Part shown: piece after piece, positions 41,522 to 50,353 of the stretch
Numbering within the stretch: position 1 is the stretch's first letter
Layout: each line of letters starts with the position of its first letter
Origin: Winogradskya consettensis
GTDB lineage: Bacteria; Actinomycetota; Actinomycetes; Mycobacteriales; Micromonosporaceae
NCBI RefSeq assembly: GCF_018332715.1
Contig: NZ_BOQP01000053.1
Span: forward strand, 24,259-88,258
Direction: 5' to 3'
DNA: 64,000 nt
Program-made: the position numbers and the translations under genes
Notes under the pieces: generated by a model
What the model saw: the letters and a program-made list of their open reading frames with translations, nothing else
The model's database searches: none
What the model was told of the DNA's origin: nothing

Positions 41522-43126
41522 ATGCCCATTACCGCTCCGCAACCGCCGCTTTCCCGGCCGACTCCACTTTCGACCCCCCTCTCGCCGGTCGCCCCCTTGC
41601 ACGGCCCCTGGCCCGACCTCTCACTTTGGGGTCGGCGTTGGCAGGGTCCACGCCGGCCTGCGTCCCCTGCTGCCACTTGGGCGGTCCTCGCTGCCGCCGC
41701 GGTCGCGGCGCTCAGCATCCCGCTCAACGAGGCGGGCATCGGCTGGTTCATCACCGCGATCGCCGGCGTCATCGCGCTGATCATCGCCCGCGCGGTGCCT
41801 GACAGGATCTCCCCCGAGGGCCCGTCCCCGCTCGTCGCATGGCGCCCACCCAGTCTCGGCAAGGCGCGTTTCGGCTGGTCGGCTGCGACCATGGCGCTGC
41901 TCGCGGTGGGCACGTTCCGCTCCGCCGGCTGGCTCTTCCTGCTCTGCCTCGCCACCGCGCTGCTGACCGGCGCCCTGGCCGTGGCCGGTGGACGCTCGGC
42001 CCGCGGCATGGCCACCGCCGCGTTCATGGCGCCCTTCGCCGGGTTCCGCGCGGTGCCCTGGTTGCGCAACGGCATGAAAGCCTCCCGGCGCAACGGCACC
42101 CAGCTCCGCCTCGCCGCCACCATCGGCGTCTCCGTGCTCCTGGTGCTGGTCTTCGGCGCGCTCTTCGCCTCAGCCGACGCGGCCTTCGCCGGCATCGTCG
42201 AAGCCGCTATCCCCGACCTCGACGCGGGCACGGTCTTCCTCTGGATCTTCCTCTTCGTCGTGGCGGCCCTCATCCTGGGCGGCGCCGCCTACCTGCGCGC
42301 CGCGCCCCCCGACCTCACCGGCCTGGACAGCACCGGCCCCCGCCGAGTGGCCCGCCTCGAATGGGCGATCCCGCTGACCCTGCTCGTCCTGCTCTTCACG
42401 ATGTTCGTCGGCGTCCAGCTGACCGTCCTCTTCGGAAACTCCCAGCACGTCCTCGAAACCGACAACCTCACCTATGCCGACTACGCGCGCGGTGGCTTCT
42501 GGCAACTCCTCGTCGTCACCGGCCTCACCCTGCTCGTCCTGGCAGCCGCAGTCCGCTGGGCCCCCCGCGACACCCCCACCGACCGCATCCTGATCCGCGT
42601 CATCCTCGGCGCCCTGGCCCTGCTCAGCCTCGTCATCGTCGGCTCCGCCCTGCACCGCATGAACCTCTACGCGGACACCTACGGCCTCACCCGCCTGCGC
42701 CTGCTGGTTCCCCTCTGCGAAGCCTGGCTCGGCGTGGTCTACCTCCTCATCCTCGGCGCCGGCATCCGCCTCAAAGCCCCCTGGCTACCCAACGCCATCG
42801 TCGCCGCCGGCGTCCTCGCCCTCCTCGGCCTGGCCATCGCCAACCCCGACAACCTCATCGCCGACCGCAACATCACCCGCTACGAACAGACCCACCGCAT
42901 CGACACCTACTACCTCTCCACCCTCTCCCCCGACGCCGTCCCGGCCCTCAACCGGCTCTCCCCCACCGACCGGGACTGCGCCCTGACCCCGATCGCCCAG
43001 GACCTCCAGAACAACCCCGACGACTGGCGAACCTTCAACCTCGCCCGCCAGAAGGCCCGCACCCTCCTCGCAGAAAACCCGGCGAACTGGTCCACCACCC
43101 CGTGCCCGGACTTCTACAACCGCTGA
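41522..43126 (+). CDS. DUF4173/DUF4153-family polytopic membrane protein
   Basis: A 534-residue protein with a Pro-rich N-terminus and about twelve membrane helices. LFASADAAFAGIVEAAIPDL and LTYADYARGGFWQLLVVTGL are signature-like blocks of DUF4173/DUF4153 proteins; the tail is a soluble domain with a Cys near the end (TTPCPDFYNR). It starts three bases after the kinase stop, forming a regulator-kinase-membrane protein operon seen in many actinomycetes. Function unknown; signalling or envelope transport is possible. Confidence 0.83.
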   Translation: MPITAPQPPLSRPTPLSTPLSPVAPLHGPWPDLSLWGRRWQGPRRPASPAATWAVLAAAAVAALSIPLNEAGIGWFITAIAGVIALIIARAVPDRISPEGPSPLVAWRPPSLGKARFGWSAATMALLAVGTFRSAGWLFLLCLATALLTGALAVAGGRSARGMATAAFMAPFAGFRAVPWLRNGMKASRRNGTQLRLAATIGVSVLLVLVFGALFASADAAFAGIVEAAIPDLDAGTVFLWIFLFVVAALILGGAAYLRAAPPDLTGLDSTGPRRVARLEWAIPLTLLVLLFTMFVGVQLTVLFGNSQHVLETDNLTYADYARGGFWQLLVVTGLTLLVLAAAVRWAPRDTPTDRILIRVILGALALLSLVIVGSALHRMNLYADTYGLTRLRLLVPLCEAWLGVVYLLILGAGIRLKAPWLPNAIVAAGVLALLGLAIANPDNLIADRNITRYEQTHRIDTYYLSTLSPDAVPALNRLSPTDRDCALTPIAQDLQNNPDDWRTFNLARQKARTLLAENPANWSTTPCPDFYNR

Positions 43127-43402
43127 CCGCGCTGTCCCGGCTGCGGAGAAGTGGGAACTCCTGGTTTCGTAGCGGCGGGCCCGGCGCCGGAACCCGGGTG
43201 ACCCACTGCAGGCACCGTTCGTTGACGTGGCGGTGCCTGCCGAGGCGCGTGGAGGATTCGGCGCTCTTACTGGCGATCCAGGACTTGATACCGCGCCGGG
43301 CCGGCAGACACCGGCAGATTGGACAGTCGTAGCCCTTGTCGTCGTGCAGCTTGCCTGGCCCGGGATCAACGGCTTGGTGAGCTGCCCTGACGCATCGGGA
43401 CA

Positions 43403-43510
43403 GTGTCCAGCAACTTCATCCGCGTCGATCTAACGAATGACGTTGCACGCCAAGCCAACATGGCGCGGGCCGCGCTGGTCGATCGGACCTGGGCTCAGGT
43501 CATGACCTAA
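43403..43510 (+). pseudogene. Short relic reading frame, 35 codons
   Basis: GTG at 43403 opens a frame reading SSNFIRVDLTNDVARQANMA and then ARAALVDRTWAQVMT before TAA at 43508-43510. The amphipathic wording looks like the beginning of a small DNA-binding or antitoxin-like protein, but no family is recognised, and the frame continues beyond the stop without coding quality. A functional small protein is less likely but not excluded. Confidence 0.3.
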
Positions 43511-43638
43511 CTCGCCGACACCGATCTTCACCGAACGACGACGGCTGGATCGGTGCAAATCGCGGCAGTGTCGCTGACTGGCGCCGGCCTGTCCTCATGG
43601 GGGACGGCATGCGACCCGTTTCCTACCGCCCTGCGTAG

Positions 43639-43857
43639 GCCCGCGAGGCACTCCATGCGCGGTTCGGTGGACCGGAGAATTGGCTCCGGTACATCGCGGA
43701 TGCGGTTCAGCGGGAGGACGAACCCACCGGGCCGGAGCTGTTGTGTCGCTCGCCCCGATGGGGGACCGACGTGAGCACACTGCCGATTCGCGGCGATCAG
43801 GACCTGGCGTTCGTCGGTCTTTGCGGTCGGCCGCGACCAGGCGATCGGCAGACCTGA
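43639..43857 (+). pseudogene. Gene fragment of unknown origin
   Basis: Following a TAG at 43636-43638, the frame reads EALHARFGGPENWLRYIADA, then VQREDEPTGPELLCRSPRWG, to TGA at 43855-43857 (73 codons). The protein-like composition contrasts with surrounding sequence, yet there is no plausible start or ribosome site, so it is taken as the C-terminal relic of a lost gene. Confidence 0.35.
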
Positions 43858-44007
43858 TGGTGTGCAGATCAGGTGCAGACTCCTGAGGAACCGTGAGTGC
43901 GAGGCGCCGTTCTCGGCCAACTCCGAGCGTTTCAGCGTCGGCCGGGAGCGGCTGCTCTCGACCGGGGGTGAGTTTCCGGGACTTCGGGGCTTGACTTTGG
44001 GGGGTGG

Positions 44008-44412
44008 GTGGCGAGACTGCCGGTCATGGGTGATGTGTCGGGGCGGGTGGTTCGGACCCGGGTGGTGTTGGGGGAGGCTGCTGGGCGGCGGCCGGTTGCG
44101 GATAGTGCTCGGGTGGAGCTTGCTGAGCAGACCGATATTGGTGAGGCGCTGGTCAAGGGGTTGGTTCGGGCTCAGTTGGCGCTGGCGGTCCGGTTGAGTC
44201 TTGTGGTGGTGGCGGGGTTGGGGGCGTTGCCGTTGTTGTTCGCGGTGGCGCCGGCTGTGGGGCGGGTGGAGGTTGCGGGGGTTAATTTGCCGTGGATTCT
44301 GCTGGGGTTCTTGGCCTTTCCCTTTCTCGTGCTGGTGGGGTGGGCCTATGTGCGGTGGGCTGAGCGGAACGAGCAGGATTTCACCGCTGTGATTCGCGGG
44401 CCCGAGGCGTGA
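44008..44412 (+). CDS. DUF485-like small membrane protein of symporter operon
   Basis: A 134-residue protein with two membrane helices (about residues 59-81 and 93-115; LAVRLSLVVVAGLGALPLLF and LPWILLGFLAFPFLVLVGWA) and a conserved final segment YVRWAERNEQDF. This two-helix layout directly before a sodium/solute symporter is that of DUF485-type accessory proteins. GTG at 44008 or ATG at 44026 may start it. It overlaps the symporter gene by four bases. A better-conserved version of the pair is at 51.3 kb. Confidence 0.75.
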   Translation: MARLPVMGDVSGRVVRTRVVLGEAAGRRPVADSARVELAEQTDIGEALVKGLVRAQLALAVRLSLVVVAGLGALPLLFAVAPAVGRVEVAGVNLPWILLGFLAFPFLVLVGWAYVRWAERNEQDFTAVIRGPEA

Positions 44413-46037
44413 ATCCGTACGTGGTGCCGGGGCTGGTTGCCGTGGTGCTCATTACCGTGGGGATCGGGGTTTACGGGCTTCGGTTCGCGCGGACGACGTC
44501 GGATTTTCTGGTGGCTTCGCGGTCGGTGAGTCCGGCTTGGAATGCGGCGGCGATCAGTGGTGAGTATCTTTCGGCGGCTTCGTTTCTCGGGGTGGCCGGG
44601 CTGGTTCTGCGGTACGGCGTGGACGTGTTGTGGTATCCGGTCGGGTTCGCGGCGGGGTATCTCGCTCTGCTGCTCTTTGTGGCCGCGCCGTTGCGACGGT
44701 CGGGGGCGTTCACGCTGCCCGACTTCTGTGAGGTGCGGCTGCGGTCCGGGTTTCTGCGCCGGCTGGCCACGGTTTTTGTGGTTTTCATCGGCTGCCTCTA
44801 CCTCGTGCCGCAGTTGCAGGGGGCGGGCCTGACCTTCACCACGGTGACCGGGGGGCGGTACGAGTGGGGGGCGCTGCTCGTCGGTCTCGTCGTCACGGCG
44901 AATGTGGCGCTGGGCGGGATGCGGGCCATCACTTTTGTGCAGGCGTTTCAGTATTGGCTCAAGTTGACAGCTCTGGCCGTACCCGTCGTCTTCTTGTTGT
45001 TGCACTGGCAGGCGGATGGGCGACCGGCTGTCACCCCGCCTGCCGGCCCCGCGTTCTCTTCCGCGACCACCGTGGTGATTCAGCAGGATGCGGTCCTCGA
45101 TGACAACAGAACCGTCCACCAGGGGGACGAGCTGACTTTCGCGGCGGGGGATCGGGTGCCGCAGGTGAGTTCTGTGGACCGCAATGATGGGCTGGGCTGG
45201 CTGTTACCGGGTGGGAATGCCAGCCTGTTCTCCACGTATTCGCTGATTCTGGCGACGTTTCTCGGGACCATGGGGCTGCCGCACGTGCTGGTCCGGTTCT
45301 ATACGAACCCGGACGGGGCTTCCGCGCGCCGCACGACGCTTGTTGTACTTGCCATGGTGGGCGCTTTCTATCTGCTGCCGACCCTTTACGGCGTGCTCGG
45401 GCGGGTCTATACGCCGCAGCTGCTGATGACCGGGCAGACCGATGCGGTGGTGTTGCTGCTGCCGGAAGCCGCGCTCGGGAGTGGGCATCTCGGGCAATTG
45501 CTCGGTGCGCTGGTGACCGCCGGGGCGCTCGCGGCGTTCCTCTCGACCTCGTCAGGGCTGCTCACCAGCGTTGCCGGGGTGGTCTTCACGGACGTTCTGC
45601 ACTCGACGCAGAAAACGGTCCGCGATTTCCGCCTCGCCACCGTGCTGGCCGCGATCGTGCCGATGACGCTGTCGTTGTACGTGGCGAACATGGACGTGTC
45701 GCGCGTGGTGGGGCTCGCGTTCGCGGTGGCGGCGTCGAGTTTCTGCCCGTTGCTGGTGCTCGGGATCTGGTGGCGGGGGCTGACCGATGTGGGAGCGGCG
45801 GCCGGAATTGTCGCGGGGGGCGGCGCGGCGATGGCGGCAGTGCTGGTCACGGTTATGGGGCCGCCGTTGCACGGGTGGTTCGCCCAGTTGGTGGAGCAGC
45901 CTGCCGCGTGGACGGTGCCGCTCGCATTCGTGGTGATGGTGGTCGGGTCGCTGCTGACCAAGCGCAGGATTCCCGCGGATATCGGCGCGACGATGCTCCG
46001 GTTGCATGCCCCGGAATCGCTGCGGTTGCCAGGTTAA
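44409..46037 (+). CDS. Sodium:solute symporter (SSS), acetate/carboxylate type
   Basis: A 542-residue transporter with about 13 membrane helices. SSS-family blocks include SAAISGEYLSAASFLGVAGL-type wording (ISGEYLSAASFLGVAG), GAGLTFTTVTGGRYEWGALL, TFLGTMGLPHVLVRFYTNPD and AFLSTSSGLLTSVAGVVFTD. It should take up small carboxylates such as acetate or pyruvate with sodium or protons. The gene overlaps the DUF485-like gene and may be regulated by the LytS/LytTR pair upstream. It is a divergent paralogue of the symporter at 51.6 kb; an extra polar loop (about residues 200-260) contains VIQQDAVLDDNRTVHQGDEL. Confidence 0.9.
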   Translation: MNPYVVPGLVAVVLITVGIGVYGLRFARTTSDFLVASRSVSPAWNAAAISGEYLSAASFLGVAGLVLRYGVDVLWYPVGFAAGYLALLLFVAAPLRRSGAFTLPDFCEVRLRSGFLRRLATVFVVFIGCLYLVPQLQGAGLTFTTVTGGRYEWGALLVGLVVTANVALGGMRAITFVQAFQYWLKLTALAVPVVFLLLHWQADGRPAVTPPAGPAFSSATTVVIQQDAVLDDNRTVHQGDELTFAAGDRVPQVSSVDRNDGLGWLLPGGNASLFSTYSLILATFLGTMGLPHVLVRFYTNPDGASARRTTLVVLAMVGAFYLLPTLYGVLGRVYTPQLLMTGQTDAVVLLLPEAALGSGHLGQLLGALVTAGALAAFLSTSSGLLTSVAGVVFTDVLHSTQKTVRDFRLATVLAAIVPMTLSLYVANMDVSRVVGLAFAVAASSFCPLLVLGIWWRGLTDVGAAAGIVAGGGAAMAAVLVTVMGPPLHGWFAQLVEQPAAWTVPLAFVVMVVGSLLTKRRIPADIGATMLRLHAPESLRLPG

Positions 46038-46046
46038 ATATCTTTA

Positions 46047-46065
46047 AGGTTAGTTTCCTGAACCT
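46047..46065. promoter_or_regulatory. Imperfect inverted repeat upstream of secreted protein gene
   Basis: AGGTTAG, TTTC, CTGAACCT forms an imperfect 19-base palindrome with AGGTT/AACCT outer arms, 58 bases before the next ATG in an AT-rich segment. It could be a repressor site (the arms recall actinobacterial iron-box half sites) or part of a hairpin ending the symporter transcript. Confidence 0.35.
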
Positions 46066-46122
46066 CTCGATACCCGCGCTCCGTACCAATGCGCGAACCC
46101 CGAGGCGCGAAGGAGCGGCGGC

Positions 46123-46797
46123 ATGAAACGCAGGACCAGCAGCTGGAGCAGGACTTCCGGGCGTACCCGTAAGGTGCTGATCGGTATTACCGCCGCGGCG
46201 CTCGCGGGTGGCGCGTTCGCGATCAGCACGGGTGTCAGCAGTGCCGGCGAGAACTGCAACGGCCTGGACACCGCACTGCAGAACAACCTGAGTTTCATCG
46301 CCGACCAGAAGGCGAATCCGGATGCGCTCTCCGACGCCCGGATCGCCAATCGCCAGGCCGTCGTCGACCTGATCAACCAGCGCCGGGTCGTCGCGGGCTG
46401 CACCGATGACGTCCAAGCGGTGGCACCGCCGGTAAAAGCCCCGACAGCGGCCCCCACAAAGACGACTAAAGCCCCGACGAAAGCACCGACGAAAACGACA
46501 CCAGCGCCGACAAAGACAACGGAAGCGCCGGCCGGCAATGCAGGAACGGGCGACGTCGTCTGCAAGGGCAGCACCGTCACGCTTTCCGGCGAAGCAGGCG
46601 CTCCGGCCGCGTCCAGCGGCACGTTCCCGATCGGCACCACCCTGCGGGTCACCAACCTGGACAACAACAAGAGCATCACCGTGAAGGTCGCCACCCCCTC
46701 CGGAAGCTGCGTGCTGCTCAATGACGCCGCCTTCGAACAAGTTCGCGAATCAGGCAAATTCCTCATTCGACGCGCTGTGATCGAACGGATCGGCTGA
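46123..46797 (+). CDS. Secreted Thr/Pro/Lys-linker protein, unknown function
   Basis: A 224-residue exported protein. The basic N-terminus and hydrophobic core (about residues 16-40, GITAAALAGGAFAIS) form a signal peptide. A helical domain with two Cys (ENCNGLDTALQNNLSFIADQ, VAGC; about 42-95) is followed by a PTKTT-rich linker (about 105-135) and a ~90-residue C-terminal beta domain (GSTVTLSGEAG, TLRVTNLDNNKSITVKV) resembling double-psi barrel/expansin-like folds. ATG follows GAAGGAGCGG. Possibly wall-binding; no enzyme motif is seen. Confidence 0.75.
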   Translation: MKRRTSSWSRTSGRTRKVLIGITAAALAGGAFAISTGVSSAGENCNGLDTALQNNLSFIADQKANPDALSDARIANRQAVVDLINQRRVVAGCTDDVQAVAPPVKAPTAAPTKTTKAPTKAPTKTTPAPTKTTEAPAGNAGTGDVVCKGSTVTLSGEAGAPAASSGTFPIGTTLRVTNLDNNKSITVKVATPSGSCVLLNDAAFEQVRESGKFLIRRAVIERIG

Positions 46798-46857
46798 GTA
46801 GACAAACCGAGGTCACGGGGTATCCCACCGGGGTTACCAACCGTTAGGTTCGGGGGC

Positions 46858-47634
46858 ATGACCGTCCCCGAACAGCGCAGAAGCCCCGATGCGGCGCTCG
46901 CTCTGCGTGGGCTGGTCAAGCAATTCGAGGCAAAAGTCGCGGTTGCCGGAATAGATCTGGATGTGCCCGCGGGTTCGTTCTTCGGCCTGCTCGGCCCGAA
47001 CGGCGCGGGCAAGACCACGACTCTCTCCATGGCGGTCGGCCTGCTGCGGCCCGATCTCGGTCAGGCCCGGATCCTCGGGTACGACGTCTGGGCCGACCCG
47101 ATCGCCGCGAAGTCGAGGATCGGCGTGCTCCCCGACGGCGTACGCCTCTTCGACCGGCTGACCGGCACCGAGCTGCTCGCGTACCAGGGCCTGCTGCGCG
47201 GTATGGACCCGACGGTGGTCGACCGGCGCAGCGTCGAGTTGATGGACGTGCTGCAGCTGGGTGCGGGCAACCGGACCCTCGTGGTCGACTACTCGGCCGG
47301 CATGAAGAAGAAGATCGGGCTGGCCTGCGCGCTGCTACACGCGCCGCGGCTGCTCGTGCTGGACGAGCCGTTCGAGGCGGTCGACCCGGTGTCGGCGGCG
47401 CTGATCCGCGGGATCCTGCAGCGGTACGTCACCGGCGGCGGCACCGTCGTCTTCTCCAGCCACGTGATGACGGTGGTCGAGCGGCTCTGCAGCCACGTGG
47501 CGATCATGGCGGACGGGCGGATCCGGGTCCGGGGCACGCTGGACGAGGTGCGCGGCGACCGCTCGCTCGAGGACGTGTTCGTCGAGGTGGTCGGTGGGCG
47601 TACGGCAACCGGCTCGGAGCTTTCGTGGCTGTGA
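46858..47634 (+). CDS. ABC transporter ATP-binding protein
   Basis: A 258-residue ATPase with Walker A GPNGAGKTTTL (46-56), signature VDYSAGMKKKIGLA, Walker B LLVLDEPFEAVDP and the switch His in FSSHVMTVVERL. This is the exporter-type (CcmA-like) subunit. The ATG is seven bases after a TAGGTT box, so the transcript is probably leaderless. Its end overlaps the permease gene. The pair may export a small molecule or lipid; nothing more specific can be read. Confidence 0.95.
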   Translation: MTVPEQRRSPDAALALRGLVKQFEAKVAVAGIDLDVPAGSFFGLLGPNGAGKTTTLSMAVGLLRPDLGQARILGYDVWADPIAAKSRIGVLPDGVRLFDRLTGTELLAYQGLLRGMDPTVVDRRSVELMDVLQLGAGNRTLVVDYSAGMKKKIGLACALLHAPRLLVLDEPFEAVDPVSAALIRGILQRYVTGGGTVVFSSHVMTVVERLCSHVAIMADGRIRVRGTLDEVRGDRSLEDVFVEVVGGRTATGSELSWL

Positions 47635-49220
47635 GCGCCCGTTACTTCGTCCGTCTCAAGCTCCGCCTCCTCGCCAACGGCCTGCGCGGGCGCACCCAGC
47701 GGGTGACTCTCTTCGTGATCGGCGCCGTGATGGCAGCCGCGGCCGCAGTTTCCGGATACGCCCTGTTCAGCGTCATCGGCGTGCTCGGCGAGCAACGGGC
47801 CGCCGAGGTCGTGTTCCCGCTGACGGGCAGCGCCATCGTGCTGGGCTGGCTCTTCCTGCCGTTGATCATTTTCGGGGTGGACGAGTCGCTGGATCCCGCC
47901 CGGTTCGCCCTGCTTCCCCTGCGCCACGTCACGCTCGTCCGGGGCCTGTTCGCGGCCTCGCTGGTCGGCGTGCCCGCAATCGCCACGTTCGCGGCCACGC
48001 TCGGCATGGTCCACGCCGCGGCGACGCTGGGCGGATTCTTCGCGGCAACGGTCGAGCTCGTCGGCCTGACCGGGGGAATCCTGCTCTGTGCCGCGCTGAG
48101 CCGCGCCGTGACCAGCGCCTTCGCAACCGCGTTGCGCAGCCGGCGGTCCCGGGATCTGGCGACCGTCGCGCTCGCGGGCAGCGCTGCCCTGCTCGGCCCG
48201 CTGCAGCTCGGGCTGCGTTCGGCGATCGAACGGGCAGACTGGCAGGGCATCGGGCACGTGGTCGATGTGCTCGCGTGGACGCCGCTCGGTGCCCCGTACA
48301 GCATGGGCCTCGATGTCGCGGCCGGCCGGCTGTGGGCCGTACCCATCAAGATTGTGGTTGTTGGCGCGACCATCGCTCTGCTGCTGTGGTGGTGGTCGGG
48401 CTCGCTGGAGAAAGCGATGCTCGGGGCGAAGAGCGGCTCCCGGGAACGGGCGGCGTCCCAGCGCACGCCCGTCGACCAGCTCGTGCCGCGCTGGCTGCCA
48501 CGCAACCGGTTCGGTGCCCTGGCGGGCCGCGAGATGCGCTACTGGTGGCGTGAGACCCGGCGGCGCGCGACCCTCATCTCGTTCGTCGCCGTCGCCCTCT
48601 TCCTGCCCGTCCTGGTCGCGGTCAGCGGTGGCCCCGCCGGCGCCTCCGGGGCGGTGCTGGTGTTCGTCGCCGCCCTCGCCGCGGTCAGCCTGACCAACCA
48701 GTTCGGCTTCGAGGGCAGCGCCTACGCGGCCAACGTCGTGGCCGGGGTTCCGGGGCGGGTCGAGCTGGCTGCCCGCGCAACAGGCCTGTCCGTGTACGTC
48801 CTCCCGCCCCTACTGGTGATCTCGGTGGTCGCGAGCGTCGTGCCGGGCCGGGGCGCGGCGGCTCCCGCCCTGATCGGGACGGTGCTCGCGGCGTACGGCG
48901 TAGCCCTCGCGGTAGCCATGCCGATCTCCGTCCGCGCCGCCTACGCCCTGCCCGACTCCACCAGCCCGTTCGCCATGTCCTCGGGCGGCGGCACGGCGAA
49001 GGGCCTGCTCAGCTTTGCCGCCCTGATCGGCGCGACGATCGCCACCGCACCGCTGCAGATCGGCGCGTGGCTGCTCGGCGACGTGTGGCTGTGGATCGGG
49101 CTGCCGGTCGGGATCGCGTACGGTGCCGGCGCCTTTGTCCTCGGTCTGCGAATTGCCGCCCCGATGCTCGACGACCGCATGCCCGAGCTTCTGGCAACGG
49201 TCAGCGCGGGCAGTCAGTAA
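47631..49220 (+). CDS. ABC transporter permease
   Basis: A 529-residue integral membrane protein with roughly twelve helices, starting SARYFVRLKLRLLANGLRGR, a beginning seen in large ABC-2-like permeases of actinomycetes. Two halves, each of about six helices, are joined by a basic cytoplasmic loop (EKAMLGAKSGSRERAA). GTG at 47631 overlaps the ATPase stop; GTG at 47625 is possible. The 3' end overlaps the convergent trpS by seven bases. Confidence 0.88.
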   Translation: MSARYFVRLKLRLLANGLRGRTQRVTLFVIGAVMAAAAAVSGYALFSVIGVLGEQRAAEVVFPLTGSAIVLGWLFLPLIIFGVDESLDPARFALLPLRHVTLVRGLFAASLVGVPAIATFAATLGMVHAAATLGGFFAATVELVGLTGGILLCAALSRAVTSAFATALRSRRSRDLATVALAGSAALLGPLQLGLRSAIERADWQGIGHVVDVLAWTPLGAPYSMGLDVAAGRLWAVPIKIVVVGATIALLLWWWSGSLEKAMLGAKSGSRERAASQRTPVDQLVPRWLPRNRFGALAGREMRYWWRETRRRATLISFVAVALFLPVLVAVSGGPAGASGAVLVFVAALAAVSLTNQFGFEGSAYAANVVAGVPGRVELAARATGLSVYVLPPLLVISVVASVVPGRGAAAPALIGTVLAAYGVALAVAMPISVRAAYALPDSTSPFAMSSGGGTAKGLLSFAALIGATIATAPLQIGAWLLGDVWLWIGLPVGIAYGAGAFVLGLRIAAPMLDDRMPELLATVSAGSQ

Positions 49221-50227
49221 ACGGTCCCCATCGCCACGCGCACCTCCTGCAGCGTCTGATCCGCGAACTCGTTCGCGCGAGCGTTCCCACGACGCAACAA
49301 ATCCCGGACAAAACCCAGATCCTGCGCGTACGCCGCCCGCCGCTCCCGCATCGGCGCCAGGAACTCGTTCACCGCCTCGGTCACGGTCCGCTTCAGCGCC
49401 GCCGACCCCGCGTCCCCGATCTCCGCCGCCACGTCGTCCGGCTCCCTGTCCAGGCACAACGCGGCAAGCTGCACGAGCCCGGACACCCCCGGCCGGCGTT
49501 CCGGGTCGTAGCTGATCGTCCGGTCGGCATCCGTGGTCGCGCTCTTGATCAGCCGGGCGGTCTCGTCGGGGGTCGAGGAGAGCGCGATCGCGTTGCCGCG
49601 GCTCTTGCTCATCTTCCTGCCGTCCGTGCCGGGCAGCACCGGCGCGATGCTGAGCAGGCCTTCCGGCACGGGGAAGACCGGGCCGTAACGCTCGTTGAAG
49701 CGCCGGGCCACCGTCCGCGTCACCTCGATGTGCGGCATCTGGTCCTGCCCGACCGGCACGAGGTTGCCCTTGCAGAACAGGATGTCCGCTGCCTGATGCA
49801 CCGGGTAGGTGAACATCAGCCCGCTCACCGAGCTCTGCCGCGAGTGCTGGATCTCGTCCTTCACCGTCGGGTTGCGCTGCAGCTCGGGGACGCTGACCAG
49901 GCTCAGGAACGGCAGCAGCAGCTGGTTGAGCGCAGGCACGGCGCTGTGCGTGAAAACGGTCGTCGCGTCGGGATCCAGCCCCGCGGCGAGATAGTCGAGC
50001 AGCAGCCCGTCGACGGTTTCGCCGAGGCGCTCGGCCACGTCGCGGTCGGTCAGCACCTGGTAGTCCGCCACGATCACGAACATGTCGACGCCGCGGCGCT
50101 GCAGGCGTACCCGATTGCGCAGGGTCCCGAAGTAGTGGCCGAGGTGCAGCGGGCCGGTCGGGCGGTCCCCGGTGAGCACCCGGAAGTCCTGCGGTGCGGC
50201 TTCGATCCGGTCTTCGAGCGAGTTCAT
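49214..50227 (-). CDS. trpS: Tryptophan-tRNA ligase, attenuator-controlled
   Basis: A 337-residue class I synthetase. The HIGH-type motif is PLHLGHYFGTL and the KMSKS loop is GRKMSKSRGNAI; the tryptophan-site region contains VADYQVLTDRD and VGQDQMPHIEVTRTVARRFN. The N-terminus (FRVLTGDRPTG) fits the divergent type represented by the auxiliary indolmycin-resistant TrpRS1 of streptomycetes rather than the housekeeping VFSGVQPTG type. ATG at 50227 follows GAAGGAGACACG. The 150-base leader holds a Trp-codon leader peptide and terminator/antiterminator, so expression should rise when tRNA-Trp charging fails, whether by starvation or by an inhibitor. Confidence 0.95.
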   Translation of the reverse strand: MNSLEDRIEAAPQDFRVLTGDRPTGPLHLGHYFGTLRNRVRLQRRGVDMFVIVADYQVLTDRDVAERLGETVDGLLLDYLAAGLDPDATTVFTHSAVPALNQLLLPFLSLVSVPELQRNPTVKDEIQHSRQSSVSGLMFTYPVHQAADILFCKGNLVPVGQDQMPHIEVTRTVARRFNERYGPVFPVPEGLLSIAPVLPGTDGRKMSKSRGNAIALSSTPDETARLIKSATTDADRTISYDPERRPGVSGLVQLAALCLDREPDDVAAEIGDAGSAALKRTVTEAVNEFLAPMRERRAAYAQDLGFVRDLLRRGNARANEFADQTLQEVRVAMGTVY

Positions 50228-50236
50228 CGTGTCTCC

Positions 50237-50287
50237 TTCAGGGTTGTGGACAGCCCTGGGGAAACCAGGGCCGGGGACGGCCCTGAA
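50237..50287 (-). promoter_or_regulatory. Long hairpin at the trpS ribosome site
   Basis: Outer arms TTCAGGG (50237-50243) and CCCTGAA (50281-50287) and inner arms GCCCTGG / CCAGGGC (50253-50259, 50265-50271) form a two-part stem between the attenuator terminator and the trpS start. In the mRNA the outer arm runs into GGAG of the ribosome site, so folding could reduce translation. Confidence 0.5.
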
Positions 50288-50293
50288 GAAACG

Positions 50294-50318
50294 AAAAAGG
50301 CCGTCCGATGGGACGGCC
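50294..50318 (-). terminator. Attenuator terminator before trpS
   Basis: In the minus-strand transcript GGCCGTCC, loop CATC, GGACGGCC form a perfect eight-pair stem (plus 50311-50318 and 50299-50306) followed by TTTTT (plus A-run 50294-50298). It lies between the leader peptide and trpS and is segment 3:4 of the attenuator. Confidence 0.9.
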
Positions 50319-50336
50319 CGAGCGCGCGGGTTGGTA

Positions 50337-50353
50337 TCCGTCCCTAGGACGGA
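50337..50353 (-). promoter_or_regulatory. Antiterminator/pause segments of trpS attenuator
   Basis: In the transcript, segment 1 TCCGTCC (plus 50347-50353), overlapping the codons after Trp, can pair with segment 2 GGGACGGA (plus 50337-50344). Segment 2 can alternatively pair over seven bases (GGGACGG) with CCGTCCC (plus 50310-50316) of the terminator. A ribosome stalled at the Trp codon would cover segment 1 and leave 2 free to block the terminator. Confidence 0.8.

Larger units (their letters stand above)
43127..44007. other. Decayed region without intact genes
   Basis: Across these 881 bases no frame keeps normal actinomycete codon usage for long. Two short stretches look like relics: a GTG-started 35-codon frame at 43403-43510 (SSNFIRVDLTNDVARQANMA) and a frame at 43639-43857 bounded by stops. 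No transposase or integrase motif and no clear terminal repeats are visible. It is probably gene debris between the DUF4173 gene and the symporter operon. Confidence 0.6.

Noticed and set aside
43227..43433. Possible 68-residue protein in the decayed region
   Set aside because: No ribosome site, poor codon bias and no family resemblance.
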